Translations under genes and position numbers: made by a program
Notes under the pieces: generated by a model
What the model saw: only the letters and a program-made list of their open reading frames with translations
Databases searched by the model: none
Told to the model about the DNA's origin: nothing
In this document: one piece after another, positions 27,851-37,231 of the stretch
Layout: each line of letters begins with the position of its first letter
How positions within the stretch are numbered: position 1 is the first letter of the stretch
NCBI GenBank assembly: GCA_009773515.1
Contig: WSXX01000002.1
Location: forward strand, 1 to 64,000
Origin: Bacteroidota bacterium
GTDB lineage: Bacteria > Bacteroidota > Bacteroidia > Bacteroidales > Lentimicrobiaceae
Length of the DNA stretch: 64,000 nucleotides
Direction of reading: 5' to 3'

Positions 27851-30166
27851 TTATAATGATGGAACCGTAAAGCTAAAGGTACTTCCGTTACCGTCAATGC
27901 TGTCAGCAGATATTTCTCCTCCGTTTTTCTCAACAAATTCTTTGCATAGCAATAATCCAAGGCCCGTGCTTGGCTCCCCCGAGGTTCCCCTTCTGTTATT
28001 CCTGGCAGAAACAGAAAATAAATTTGTGAGCATCTCTGGTGGTATTCCCATTCCACTGTCTTTAACACGAATTGTTACCTGACTGTTATCGGTTTGTTCT
28101 GCTTGTACAAGTATCTGTCCTGAAGTATGAGTAAACTTCACGGCATTTGAGAAGAGGTTGCGTAAAGTGGTTTCAAGCATATTTCTGTCGGCTTTAACTC
28201 TGATATCAGATTCAACATCAACATAAACCGTAATTGATTTGGCTTTGGCGCTATCCATCAGGGCTTGAAGCACATATTCCACCAAATCTGAAAGAATAAT
28301 TTCAGAAGGATTAAATGGCTTTTTATTTCGCTGAACCATTGACCACTCCAACAGATTATCAAGCAGCTTATAGAGATTTCCTGCTGATTTTCGCAATTCA
28401 TTGAGAATATCTTTAATCTCTGACGGGCTCATGGTATCAAATTCATCGCCAATCATTTCAGTAAGCCCGAGAATTGCAGTAAAAGGGCTTCTCAGGTCAT
28501 GGGCAATTATGGAGAAGAAGCGGTCTTTCTCAGCATTTGCATTTCTCAGCTCTTCATTCTGTCTGCTTATTTCATCTTCGGCACGTTTACGGTCTGAAAT
28601 ATCATGATAAATGGATTGGTACGTTCCGTCAGGCATGATACGGGTTCGCATTTCAATCGGGAAAATCTTACCATCAGCTGCAAGCAGATCGCGATGCGAA
28701 ATAACTGTTTCGCCCTGTTTGAGTAAATCAAACCTAAAAGGGCTGGTTTTAAGGCTCTCCAAGGTAAACAGGCTTTCGCTGATATGTCTTCCCACAAGTT
28801 GCTCCCTGGAATATCCGGTCATTTCGCAAAATGTTTTGTTTGCTTCAATGATGATACCCTTTTCTGATCCCAGCAGAATGCCTCCTGCCGATGAGTTGAA
28901 CAACTCGCGGAAACGTTCTTCACTTTTGTGCAGTTCTATCTGAATTTCCTTGAGCTTTGTTATATCGCGCAGATGCTCAATTATGTATTTAATCTCGCCA
29001 TGCTCATCCAGAAATGGATATGATCTTACGTCGAGCCATACTCCCTTTTCAGGGAAAAACCGTTCAAGTGATGCAGGCATTTTAGTCACATAGCTTTGAC
29101 TGGTTGCACATTCAACACATTCTAAATCCCTGTTCATCAGATGGAAGCACTTCTTGCCGGCAACATCTTCGTGGGTCATATTCAGAAGCCGATAGCCTGC
29201 TTCATTATATCTTATTATCCTGTGCTCACAATCCTGAATGCCAATCACATCCGGAATTATATTAATCAATTGCTCTAAAAATTCCTTATATGCTTTATTG
29301 GCGTCAAGTGCTTCATGCAGGCCATGAACTACATGCTTTTCTTCGGTAATGTCTCTGCCGCAGATAACCGCACCATCAACCCCGTTTTGCTCAGAAAATA
29401 ATGGTTTTACATCATAAGTTATCCAACGATTCCTGTATTTGACTTCGTCGGAAAAGGGAATCTGACGGGTAAATACTTTTTCGATGAACTGATCCCTAAT
29501 TTCAGCTGCTGCATCCGGAAAAAGATTAAAAAATTGCATGCCAAGCAATTCTTCCCGGTTTTTTTCGAGAAAAACTGCCATTGATAAATTCAGATCAAGA
29601 ATTTCTCCGGACTTATTGATCAGAACTACACCATCGCTTGAAGAATCCATTATGGCTTTGGCATAACCGCAGTTTGTTGAGCTATCGGGCAAAGTTGGCT
29701 TTTGTCTGACTATTTCCCTTACAACAGCAATCACCTCATCGTAAGCAACAGGAATAAGTCTGGCTTCAAACCGACATTCGCCTTTTTCCGGTAAATTCAT
29801 TGAAAATTGGATAGCTTTCATGTTGCCCGAATCCAATGTCAGGGCAATGGATTTATCGATAAAACCGGCCAGCTCCTGATCAAAAATTTCACGATTGCTT
29901 TTTCCGGGGAAATTCTGATCAAGATTAAACAATTCTTTTAACCCTTCAATATTGCTCAGGAAAACACCCTCGCGACTTAGTCTGAATATAAATTCTGTTT
30001 CAGCATGACTTTCTGTTACATCTGCAAAACGTGGAACTGAGTCTGAATTATTAATATTCACTGCTGTTTGTGGGGGTTTGTATTGCCTGGACGTTTGGTT
30101 TATTTTCCCCGAAAATCCGCCAGGCTCACTACTCGAAATATTGCTTCCCTTTTTATCAGAACCCAT
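27851..30166 (-). CDS. Multi-PAS sensor histidine kinase
   Basis: The 771-residue cytoplasmic kinase has PAS domains at about 55-155, 165-275, 290-405 and 415-528. The third has a cysteine cluster, GKKCFHLMNRDLECVECAT (Cys340, Cys350, Cys353), a motif seen in some PAS domains that may bind a metal or cofactor; that role is inferred. HisKA has His556 in FFSIIAHDLRSPFTAILG. HATPase motifs are LFSNAVKFTHTSG, VKDSGMGIP and TGLGLLLCKEFVEKNGG. There is no receiver domain, so a partner is needed; the hybrid kinase encoded 25 bp downstream is the obvious candidate for a phosphorelay. The upstream neighbour is the divergent SulP gene. Confidence 0.92.
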   Translation of the reverse strand: MGSDKKGSNISSSEPGGFSGKINQTSRQYKPPQTAVNINNSDSVPRFADVTESHAETEFIFRLSREGVFLSNIEGLKELFNLDQNFPGKSNREIFDQELAGFIDKSIALTLDSGNMKAIQFSMNLPEKGECRFEARLIPVAYDEVIAVVREIVRQKPTLPDSSTNCGYAKAIMDSSSDGVVLINKSGEILDLNLSMAVFLEKNREELLGMQFFNLFPDAAAEIRDQFIEKVFTRQIPFSDEVKYRNRWITYDVKPLFSEQNGVDGAVICGRDITEEKHVVHGLHEALDANKAYKEFLEQLINIIPDVIGIQDCEHRIIRYNEAGYRLLNMTHEDVAGKKCFHLMNRDLECVECATSQSYVTKMPASLERFFPEKGVWLDVRSYPFLDEHGEIKYIIEHLRDITKLKEIQIELHKSEERFRELFNSSAGGILLGSEKGIIIEANKTFCEMTGYSREQLVGRHISESLFTLESLKTSPFRFDLLKQGETVISHRDLLAADGKIFPIEMRTRIMPDGTYQSIYHDISDRKRAEDEISRQNEELRNANAEKDRFFSIIAHDLRSPFTAILGLTEMIGDEFDTMSPSEIKDILNELRKSAGNLYKLLDNLLEWSMVQRNKKPFNPSEIILSDLVEYVLQALMDSAKAKSITVYVDVESDIRVKADRNMLETTLRNLFSNAVKFTHTSGQILVQAEQTDNSQVTIRVKDSGMGIPPEMLTNLFSVSARNNRRGTSGEPSTGLGLLLCKEFVEKNGGEISADSIDGNGSTFSFTVPSL

Positions 30167-30394
30167 AGTTTAGGAATTTTCGGATGATTTGGGGTTAAAT
30201 TTAGCAAAATCTTCAACATAATGAACCAATCTTTGAAAATAATACAGCCCAAAAGCACTATTTATTGATTTCATTATTCATATAATGGTTTGATACTCGG
30301 GAGCAATGCTTCAGATTAAAGATCTTTTTTGAAAATATCCAACTTCTGATAGAAATTAAATATGAGATAAATCCCTATAAATTCAGGGGTTTTA

Positions 30395-30402
30395 TAATTT
30401 TG
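30395..30402 (+). promoter_or_regulatory. Promoter -7 element for the SulP transporter gene
   Basis: TAATTTTG matches TAnnTTTG. It overlaps the TTG (30400-30402) that would otherwise be taken as the start codon. Transcription from about 30409 therefore supports translation from the ATG at 30427. Confidence 0.5.
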
Positions 30403-30426
30403 CAGTTTATTAAAGTTGCCTCGGTT

Positions 30427-32115
30427 ATGTTGAACACTCTTATTGCTTACGTAAAAGAAACATATCATCCCAAGCTGATTACCACGCTCAAAGCTTACAA
30501 TCTGAAAACATTTGTTTCTGATCTGATAGCCGGCGTTATTGTGGGAGTAGTTGCGCTTCCCCTGGCCATTGCATTTGGAATTGCTTCCGGGGTGAGTCCT
30601 GAACGGGGTCTGATTACCGCGATAATCGGAGGTTTTCTGATTTCAGCACTCGGAGGAAGCAGAGTGCAGATTGGTGGTCCAACCGGTGCTTTTATTGTTA
30701 TCATTTACGGAATTGTTGAAAATCATGGCGTTGAGGGTTTACTCATAGCCACCATGATGGCAGGTTTTATGCTGGTTGGGATGGGCCTGCTCAAACTCGG
30801 AACGATTATTAAATTTATGCCATATCCCATAGTGGTTGGGTTTACCTCCGGCATTGCACTTGTCATTTTCTCATCTCAGATCAAAGATTTTTTTGGTCTT
30901 GAAGTTGCTGAAAGTATTCCAGCTGATTTTATAGAAAAATGGGCTTTCTATTTCAAACATTTTACTGACATTAATTTATACGCGCTGGCAATTGGGGTGT
31001 TTACTGTTCTGATTTCATTCTTGTGGCCAAAAGTCAATAAAAAAATCCCGGGAACCCTCATAGCTCTTGTTGTAAGTACAATTGCTGTAACCTCTTTTTC
31101 CTTGCCTGTTGAAACAATCGGGTCTCGTTTCGGGGAGATAAAGGCAACAATTCCAGCTCCCTATATACCCGGAATAAGTTGGGAAACATTCAGACTTTTG
31201 CTTGCACCTGCCTTTACCATTGCAATACTTGGTGCCATTGAATCACTGTTATCGGCTATGGTTGCTGATGGCGCTACGGGCACCCGGCATCGGTCAAATA
31301 CCGAGCTTATTGGTCAGGGTATCGCAAATATAATTACTCCCATATTTGGAGGAATCCCCGCTACAGGAGCCATCGCAAGAACAATGACCAATATCCGTAA
31401 CGGAGGAAAAACGCCGGTTGCCGGTCTTATTCATGCAGTTGTTCTGCTTCTTATAATGCTGTTTTTCGGGAAACTGGCAAAGCTGATTCCCATGAGTTGC
31501 CTGGCAGGTATTCTGGTGGTTGTTTCTTACAATATGAGCGAATGGCGTTCTTTCAAAGGACTGTTCCGCAACAGCAAAAGTGAAATTGCAGTTCTATTGA
31601 CTACCTTTTTACTGACTGTAATCATCGACCTTACTGTAGCCATTCAGTTCGGATTGTTACTGGCTGTGCTTCTCTTTCTGAAACGGGTTATTGATACCTC
31701 AGGCGTTGAGGTGCTGAATATGGCTGTTGAAGATGAAAATTCAAGTGAAGCCGAAGGAGGGTTGAAACTTGTACTTCCTGAAAAAGTTGAAGTATTTGAA
31801 GTAAACGGACCATTCTTTTTCGGTGTTGCCAACAAATTTGAAGAAGCTGAAAAACAGGTTACTTCCAAGCCGAAAATCAGGATAATACGTCTTTACAGGG
31901 TCCCGTTTATCGACTCTACCGGCCTAAGTAACCTTAAGAGTTTTATACAAAAAACGCAGTCCAATGGTATTAAGGTTATTTTGTCGGGCCCGGTAAAATC
32001 GGTTCTTGATGCATTGGATAAAAACGGAATTACCAATCAGGTTGGCAAAGAAAATGTTTGTGCCGATATCACCGTTGCTATTTTAAGGGCTGAGGAGATA
32101 TTACATAACTCATAA
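30427..32115 (+). CDS. SulP family inorganic anion transporter with STAS domain
   Basis: This 562-residue inner-membrane protein belongs to the SLC26/SulP family, which moves sulfate, bicarbonate or other anions. The signature DLIAGVIVGVVALPLAIAFG starts the transmembrane domain, about 12-14 segments to residue ~430, with GGSRVQIGGPTGAFIVI and GGIPATGAIARTMTN as conserved transport-site regions. The C-terminal STAS domain (about 450-555) contains the DSTGLSNLKSF loop. Substrate cannot be deduced; many Bacteroidota members are annotated as sulfate permease or bicarbonate transporter without proof. The ATG at 30427 is preferred over TTG at 30400 because of the promoter. A strong terminator follows at 32148-32204. 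Confidence 0.94.
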   Translation: MLNTLIAYVKETYHPKLITTLKAYNLKTFVSDLIAGVIVGVVALPLAIAFGIASGVSPERGLITAIIGGFLISALGGSRVQIGGPTGAFIVIIYGIVENHGVEGLLIATMMAGFMLVGMGLLKLGTIIKFMPYPIVVGFTSGIALVIFSSQIKDFFGLEVAESIPADFIEKWAFYFKHFTDINLYALAIGVFTVLISFLWPKVNKKIPGTLIALVVSTIAVTSFSLPVETIGSRFGEIKATIPAPYIPGISWETFRLLLAPAFTIAILGAIESLLSAMVADGATGTRHRSNTELIGQGIANIITPIFGGIPATGAIARTMTNIRNGGKTPVAGLIHAVVLLLIMLFFGKLAKLIPMSCLAGILVVVSYNMSEWRSFKGLFRNSKSEIAVLLTTFLLTVIIDLTVAIQFGLLLAVLLFLKRVIDTSGVEVLNMAVEDENSSEAEGGLKLVLPEKVEVFEVNGPFFFGVANKFEEAEKQVTSKPKIRIIRLYRVPFIDSTGLSNLKSFIQKTQSNGIKVILSGPVKSVLDALDKNGITNQVGKENVCADITVAILRAEEILHNS

Positions 32116-32147
32116 ACTCAATTGAAAAGCTGAGAACCAGAAATAAA

Positions 32148-32204
32148 GCTGTCTTAAAAACAGGGAATTGTAAAACTCCCTGCTTTTAAGACAGCCTTTT
32201 TTTT
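32148..32204 (+). terminator. Strong Rho-independent terminator of the SulP gene
   Basis: GCTGTCTTAAAA (from 32148) pairs with TTTTAAGACAGC (32184-32195), with an inner CAGGGA/TCCCTG pairing, giving a stem of about 18 bp. An eight-base T tract follows (32197-32204). Confidence 0.92.
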
Positions 32205-32222
32205 GCAAAGTCAACTGTACTG

Positions 32223-34343
32223 TTAATTCAATCCCCGCTTCTTCAATAATGGGCTCAATGAAGGTTCCTGACCCCTGAATTTTTTGTACTGAACCATTCC
32301 TTCATCGTTGCCGTTTTCAGCAAGGCAATGTTTACGGAAAGCAGCGGCCAGTTCAGGATTAAAAATATCACCTGATTGTTTGAAATAATCGAAAGCATCG
32401 CTATCCAGAACAGCAGCCCACAGGTAAACATAATATCCGGCAGCATAACCACCATCAAAAATATGTGAAAAATAGGTAGTGCGGTAACGTGGCAGAATTT
32501 CGGGAATAAGTCCGATTTTGTCCATCGCTTCTTTTTCAAAAGCAACCAGATCATCAACCTGAGCAGGGGCTTTTAATTCATGATAATCAAGATCAAGAAT
32601 TGAAGCAGCAATGTATTCAACCGTTGTGAAGCCTTGGTTAAAATGACTGCTGTTGGTAAGTTTTTCAATCAGTACATCAGGAATTACCTCACCGGTTTCA
32701 TAATGTCTGGCATACATGCGCAGCACTTCGGGCTCTCCTGCCCAGTTTTCCATAATTTGTGAAGGAAGCTCAACATAATCCTGAGGTACATTACCGGCAG
32801 TGCGCGTATATTTGCCGTCGGTGAAAAGTCCGTGCAATGCATGGCCGAACTCATGGAATAAAGTAGTGGTTTCATCCCAGCTCAGCAAAGCAGGTGCATT
32901 GCCTGAAGGAGGAGTAAAATTGCAGACGATTGATACGATAGGGTCAACTTTTTTGCCACTTTCCCAGCCAGCCGACTGAAAACCGGTACACCATGCTCCA
33001 CCTCCTTTTTCAGGACGTGGAAAATAATCCATATATAAAATGCCAAGGTGAGATCCATCGGCTTCCTTTACTTCAAATGTCTCAACATCTTTCTGATAAA
33101 CAGGAAGATTGGTTAATTTCTCAAATGTGATTCCATAAAGTTTCTGAGCAACTGTAAACATTCCGTCACGTACATTTTCAAGTTTCAGATAAGGTCTGAT
33201 CTCATTTTCATCAAGATCATATTTTTGTTTCCTGAGCTTTTCGGCATAAAACCACCAATCCCACGACTGAAGTTTAAAATTTCCACCTTCTGCATCGGCG
33301 ATTTTCTGCATTTCGGCAAGGTCGCTCTTGGTAACAGGTAATGCTGAATTAAAAAGTTCGCTTAAGAATTTATCTACGTTCTCCGGCGTTTTCGCCATAT
33401 TCTCATCAATAACATAAGCTGCATAATTGTCAAAGCCAAGCAGACTTGCCTTTTCAGCCCTCAGCCTTACCATATCTTTTACAATCTGCTTGTTGTCATT
33501 TGCATTGTCGTTGTTGCCGCGCATAAAATAGCCACGGTAAAGTTTTTCGCGAAGTTCCCGGTTTTGGGCATATTGAAGGAATGGAATCAGACTGGGTTTG
33601 GCCAGGGTGAATACCCATTTGCCGTTATCACCGGTGGTATTTGCAGCTTCAGCAGCGGCAGAAATTACACTTTCGGGCAAACCAGCCAGATCAGCTTCAT
33701 TTTCAACAACCAGCTTGAAATTTTTATTGATTTCGGCCAATTGATTTTCACCAAATTTTACCTGCAGCATGGCAAGTTCTTCATTTAACTTGCGAAGCAC
33801 ATCCTGTTGTTCTGCCGGAAGATTGGCTCCATCGCGTTCAAAATCCTTATAATATTTTTCAACCACCCTGATTTGCTGATCATCAAGACCAGCATTCAGG
33901 CGGTTTTCATAAACGGCTTTGATGCGCTCAAAAAGTTTCGGATTCATCGAAATATCATCCTGATGTTTCGACATCAGCGGCGAAATTTTGCGTGCAATTT
34001 CCTGCATCTGATCACTGGTATGCGCTGAGTTCAGGTTATAAAAAACATAGCTTACCCTGTTCAGTAGTTTTCCCGATTTGTCAAATGCAAGAATGGTGTT
34101 TTCAAAATCAGGGGTTGCAGTGTTTTCGACAATTGCAGCTATTTCCTGATTGTGCTGACTGATGCCTTCGATAAATGCAGGCAGGTAGTGTGAGGTGTCG
34201 ATTTTGTCGAAAGGTGGCACCTGAAATGGAGTAGTGTACTCCGTAAAGAATGGATTATTGGTGTCCATAGTTGGTTTTTGGTTTTTGCAACCGGTGATTG
34301 AAACTATCACCAAGGCAAGCATTGGCAAGAGAACTCTTTTCAT
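32223..34343 (-). CDS. dcp: Lipoprotein M3 family peptidyl-dipeptidase (Dcp-like)
   Basis: The 706-residue zinc metallopeptidase removes dipeptides from the C-termini of oligopeptides. The signal peptide has a lipobox ending at Cys19 (LVIVSITGCK), so it is probably an envelope lipoprotein. The catalytic site is His497-Glu498-x2-His501 in TTLFHEFGHALHGLF, with the third zinc ligand expected in the ENWAGEPEV segment (about 25 residues on). LYMDYFPRPEKGGGAWC, VPQDYVELPSQIMENW and YFSHIFDGGYAAGYYVYLWA are typical of the Dcp branch rather than oligopeptidase A or PepF. The ATG at 34343 follows a near-perfect promoter at 34390-34419. It likely feeds peptide catabolism together with the M28 peptidase. 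Confidence 0.95.
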   Translation of the reverse strand: MKRVLLPMLALVIVSITGCKNQKPTMDTNNPFFTEYTTPFQVPPFDKIDTSHYLPAFIEGISQHNQEIAAIVENTATPDFENTILAFDKSGKLLNRVSYVFYNLNSAHTSDQMQEIARKISPLMSKHQDDISMNPKLFERIKAVYENRLNAGLDDQQIRVVEKYYKDFERDGANLPAEQQDVLRKLNEELAMLQVKFGENQLAEINKNFKLVVENEADLAGLPESVISAAAEAANTTGDNGKWVFTLAKPSLIPFLQYAQNRELREKLYRGYFMRGNNDNANDNKQIVKDMVRLRAEKASLLGFDNYAAYVIDENMAKTPENVDKFLSELFNSALPVTKSDLAEMQKIADAEGGNFKLQSWDWWFYAEKLRKQKYDLDENEIRPYLKLENVRDGMFTVAQKLYGITFEKLTNLPVYQKDVETFEVKEADGSHLGILYMDYFPRPEKGGGAWCTGFQSAGWESGKKVDPIVSIVCNFTPPSGNAPALLSWDETTTLFHEFGHALHGLFTDGKYTRTAGNVPQDYVELPSQIMENWAGEPEVLRMYARHYETGEVIPDVLIEKLTNSSHFNQGFTTVEYIAASILDLDYHELKAPAQVDDLVAFEKEAMDKIGLIPEILPRYRTTYFSHIFDGGYAAGYYVYLWAAVLDSDAFDYFKQSGDIFNPELAAAFRKHCLAENGNDEGMVQYKKFRGQEPSLSPLLKKRGLN

Positions 34344-34389
34344 AAAAAAGGGAGTTAAAGGTTGGGTATAAGAGTGTTAAAAAGTGATG

Positions 34390-34419
34390 CAAATGTATCA
34401 GGTTAAAATTCAATTTCAA
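34390..34419 (-). promoter_or_regulatory. Bacteroidota-type promoter for the M3 peptidase gene
   Basis: On the minus strand TTG (34419-34417), exactly 19 bp, then TACATTTG (34397-34390). This is a full match to the consensus, 47 bp before the ATG at 34343. Confidence 0.65.
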
Positions 34420-34480
34420 GTTTGTAAGGAAATAATTTTGCGAAAGGATTAAAAATAAAATTAAACACCAACGCAGCAAT

Positions 34481-35146
34481 TCAGGATTCTGCCGGGTTGT
34501 TTTTCCCGATAAACACATCACGGGCAATATTGCCGATCAGATTGGTCATCACTGTATCAAATGAGCCCCCGATAACTCCACCAACCAGAGGCACAGCTTT
34601 TCCAAGATTTACGACACCCTTTCCTCCGGTTTTTGAGAGCAATTGAAATCCGACTTTTTGATTTATCGCAATTATGGTTTGTTCAGATATTCGCGCGATA
34701 AGCTGGGCAGTAATTCTTGTTCCTGCACTGATTCCGATTTCCTGAAGTATATCTTTGGCTACATTTCCTGCCAGACAGGCAAAAACCAGCGATTTTACCC
34801 TGTCATCGCGCAGGTCATATCCACCCATATGTGCAATGGCGGCTATCATGCGGATTTGAATGAACAACACACTTGCAAGATTTGCCGGAATGGCAACTGG
34901 TAAAGTCATAAATCCGCCAAGACCGGTTATAAACCCACTTGATCCTGATTTAACGTTCTGCCAGCGGATCAGTGCATTTGCTTTATGGCGAAGTGTTCCC
35001 TCCTGCTTCAGATACGACTCACTTAATTCAACAGCAGAATTTAATCCTGGCAAACCTGCCAGAGCCTTATCGTAGGCCCAGTCGAGAACCTTAAGCAGTG
35101 TACCTGTAGTTGGTTTGTTGTTCAACCTTTCATTGTTATAAGTCAC
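34481..35146 (-). CDS. EcsC family protein, GTG start
   Basis: The 221-residue protein contains most of an EcsC domain: an N-terminal helix (LLKVLDWAYDKALAGLPG), then RHKANALIRWQNVKSGSSG and the glycine-rich hydrophobic hairpin FITGLGGFMTLPVAIPANLA. The C-terminal LVGGVIGGSFDTVMTNLIG segment follows. EcsC proteins are named after a protease-associated protein in Bacillus; their molecular role is not established, though membrane association is likely. Translation must start at GTG (35146): an in-frame TAA lies two codons upstream and no ATG occurs in the N-terminal region. It lies 56 bp after the UMF1 transporter gene in the same direction, so co-transcription is likely. Confidence 0.87.
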   Translation of the reverse strand: MTYNNERLNNKPTTGTLLKVLDWAYDKALAGLPGLNSAVELSESYLKQEGTLRHKANALIRWQNVKSGSSGFITGLGGFMTLPVAIPANLASVLFIQIRMIAAIAHMGGYDLRDDRVKSLVFACLAGNVAKDILQEIGISAGTRITAQLIARISEQTIIAINQKVGFQLLSKTGGKGVVNLGKAVPLVGGVIGGSFDTVMTNLIGNIARDVFIGKNNPAES

Positions 35147-35202
35147 AGGTTATAACCCCAGAAGGTTACTATTTATTGCATCGCATCAGACCAGATAAAA
35201 AT

Positions 35203-36546
35203 TTAAACCACTTTGAATGATCTGTTTTTCAGCTCTATCCTCAGCGTTAGGAGCAGGAAAATAGCACCTAAAATAAAAAAGACTGCGATGGTAAGTACAG
35301 AAAACCTCATACTACCGGTTATGGCTTCAATAATTCCGAAGCTGAAAGTTCCGGCTACTGTAGCCAGTTTTTCCATCACATCATAAAAGCTGAAGTAACT
35401 GGTATGATCGGTGGTTGATTCGGGCAGCATTTTGCTGTAGGTTGACCTTGCCAGCGCCTGTGTGCCACCCATTACTATTCCAATAAACATTGCTGCCATT
35501 ACAAACTGTATGGAGTTGCTGATAAAATAGGCTCCGACAATTATAAATATCCACATTATTACAGAGAGCAGCAAAGCCTGTAGGTTTCCGAATCGTGCCG
35601 AAAGCCGTGAAAACATCCATGCGCCAAGCATTCCAACCAGTTGAATGACCAATATTGTCGGAATCAGAATATCTTCTTTAAGCCCAAGCTCTTTTTCGCC
35701 ATAAGTTGCAGCCATAAACATGGTAGTGAGCAAACCCATCATTACAAAGAAGAACCCGATCAAAAAATGACTAAGCTTTTTCGAATTTCTAACCTGTTTA
35801 AAAACCTTATCAAGCTCACGGTATCCTTCAAAAAATATATTGGTTTCTTTGTCTTTCCTCCTTTTCCGGAAGGTGTAACGGGGCAGGCGGCGAAAAGTAA
35901 TCTGCGAAAATCCTATCCACCATATAAAAACCGTGAGGAATGAAATACGGGCAGGAAGAAACGGATCAGTAATTCCGAATAAATCCGGTTTCATAATCAT
36001 CAGCAGATTAAACAGCAGCAATACAACACCTCCCAGATACCCGAGAGAATATCCGCGCGCGCTCACTTTATCCTGATCTTCAGCAGGACAGATTACCGGC
36101 AGAAAGGAATTGTAAAAAACTATACTACCGCCATAGCCTAAAGTACCCAGCGCAAAAGCAATAATCCCCAGTTCAATATTTGAGCTGTCGAAAAAGAAAA
36201 GTGCTCCGCACGAAAGCGCACCAAGCCACGTAAAAAACTGCATGAATGATTTCCTTCGACCTGTGTAGTCAGCAATAGAGGATAACATCGGCGAAAAGAT
36301 TGCCACTACAAGATAAGCCGCTGCTATTGCCCACGAATACAATACCGTGTTGATTACATCCAGTCCGAAAAAACTGACCATATAATCATCAGGGCCGCTT
36401 TTGGTTACCTGATTATAATATATGGGGAAGATTGCAGAAGCTATGGTCAGCTGATAGACCGAGTTTGCCCAGTCGTACATGACCCATCCGCGGATTACTT
36501 TTGGGTCGCCCTTTTTAATGGGATTGTTGCGTATTGCTTTTTTCAA
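35203..36546 (-). CDS. UMF1 family MFS transporter (Atg22-like), TTG start
   Basis: This 447-residue inner-membrane protein has about 12 transmembrane segments. The family signature is IRGWVMYDWANSVYQLTIAS near the N-terminus, with SPMLSSIADYTGRRK as the MFS loop motif and GGTQALARSTYSKMLPES in the second half. UMF1 proteins are related to yeast vacuolar amino-acid effluxer Atg22; the bacterial substrates are unknown. The start must be the TTG at 36546: an in-frame TAG lies 18-20 nt upstream, and the first ATG is inside the signature. EcsC follows 56 bp downstream. Confidence 0.92.
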   Translation of the reverse strand: MKKAIRNNPIKKGDPKVIRGWVMYDWANSVYQLTIASAIFPIYYNQVTKSGPDDYMVSFFGLDVINTVLYSWAIAAAYLVVAIFSPMLSSIADYTGRRKSFMQFFTWLGALSCGALFFFDSSNIELGIIAFALGTLGYGGSIVFYNSFLPVICPAEDQDKVSARGYSLGYLGGVVLLLFNLLMIMKPDLFGITDPFLPARISFLTVFIWWIGFSQITFRRLPRYTFRKRRKDKETNIFFEGYRELDKVFKQVRNSKKLSHFLIGFFFVMMGLLTTMFMAATYGEKELGLKEDILIPTILVIQLVGMLGAWMFSRLSARFGNLQALLLSVIMWIFIIVGAYFISNSIQFVMAAMFIGIVMGGTQALARSTYSKMLPESTTDHTSYFSFYDVMEKLATVAGTFSFGIIEAITGSMRFSVLTIAVFFILGAIFLLLTLRIELKNRSFKVV

Positions 36547-36671
36547 GGCTGTTTTTCTTGGCTGCTAAATTATAAAAATTATCGTGAGCATAAAACCGAA
36601 AATAAATCTTAAGAATGAGTGTAAATAATATCAAAACACCTGAATATTCATGAATTATATAGTCATATTTT

Positions 36672-36679
36672 TATCTTTG
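36672..36679 (+). promoter_or_regulatory. Promoter -7 element for the small zinc-ribbon membrane protein
   Basis: TATCTTTG matches TAnnTTTG, with transcription expected near 36686 and a leader of about 40 nt before the ATG at 36725. Confidence 0.5.
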
Positions 36680-36724
36680 CATGCTCTGAGACTACCAACT
36701 ACTGCTACTTCTTAAACTCAAATC

Positions 36725-37027
36725 ATGTATTATTCCTGGTTCTTGCCTTCCATATTGGTATATCTGATATTGGTTTTAATAATTTCAGCATTCGCCAACC
36801 GAAGAAAGATTGGCAGGTTAAAAGTTTTTTTTATAAGTCTTTTCTTTACTCCTTTGATGGGATTTGTGATTTATAAGCTCTCCCAACCTTCTTATCTGCA
36901 AAATTTTACACGCTACCGCTGCCCCGAATGTGTGGTCGATTTTACTGAGCCTCACAAAGATTGTCCGCTTTGCAGAAAAAAAGGTCAACATACAAGATTG
37001 ATTGTGGTAAAATATGCAGGTATCTGA
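36725..37027 (+). CDS. Small two-TM protein with C-terminal zinc ribbon, unknown function
   Basis: This is a 100-residue protein that I do not recognise as a named family. Residues about 5-25 (FLPSILVYLILVLIISAFA) and 33-52 (VFFISLFFTPLMGFVIYKLS) are hydrophobic and separated by a basic loop (NRRKIGRLK), giving two membrane segments. The tail has a zinc-ribbon-like CPEC...CPLC pair (YRCPECVVDFTEPHKDCPLC), probably cytoplasmic by the positive-inside rule. The gene has its own promoter element at 36672-36679 and is separated by about 200 bp from the Omp85-type gene. The compact composition and matched promoter support a real gene; similar small proteins recur in Bacteroidota, but their role is unknown. 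Confidence 0.75.
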   Translation: MYYSWFLPSILVYLILVLIISAFANRRKIGRLKVFFISLFFTPLMGFVIYKLSQPSYLQNFTRYRCPECVVDFTEPHKDCPLCRKKGQHTRLIVVKYAGI

Positions 37028-37205
37028 ATACCAAAACTGATCGACAAAAACATTTACTTCAGAATTTATAGTGAGATTAGGATTAAGCCTGTTGTCTAAC
37101 CATTTGATAATAAAGCATTTCGACTCCCATCTTAAGGAATAAAAAGAGGTTGATTTCCATTAGATAAATTTTCCGGACAACGAAGATAAATCTGAACAGT
37201 TTTAC

Positions 37206-37213
37206 TATCTTTC
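37206..37213 (+). promoter_or_regulatory. Possible -7 element for the Omp85-type gene
   Basis: TATCTTTC differs from TAnnTTTG at the last base and lies 18 bp before the ATG at 37232. Confidence 0.3.
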
Positions 37214-37231
37214 GCCGGAAAAAACCTGCCG

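Noticed and set aside
27826-28068. Longer N-terminus for the hybrid kinase from an ATG at 28068
   Set aside because: It would overlap the upstream kinase by more than 200 bp and the added 81 residues look like out-of-frame translation; the ATG at 27825 sits at a natural 25-bp gap.
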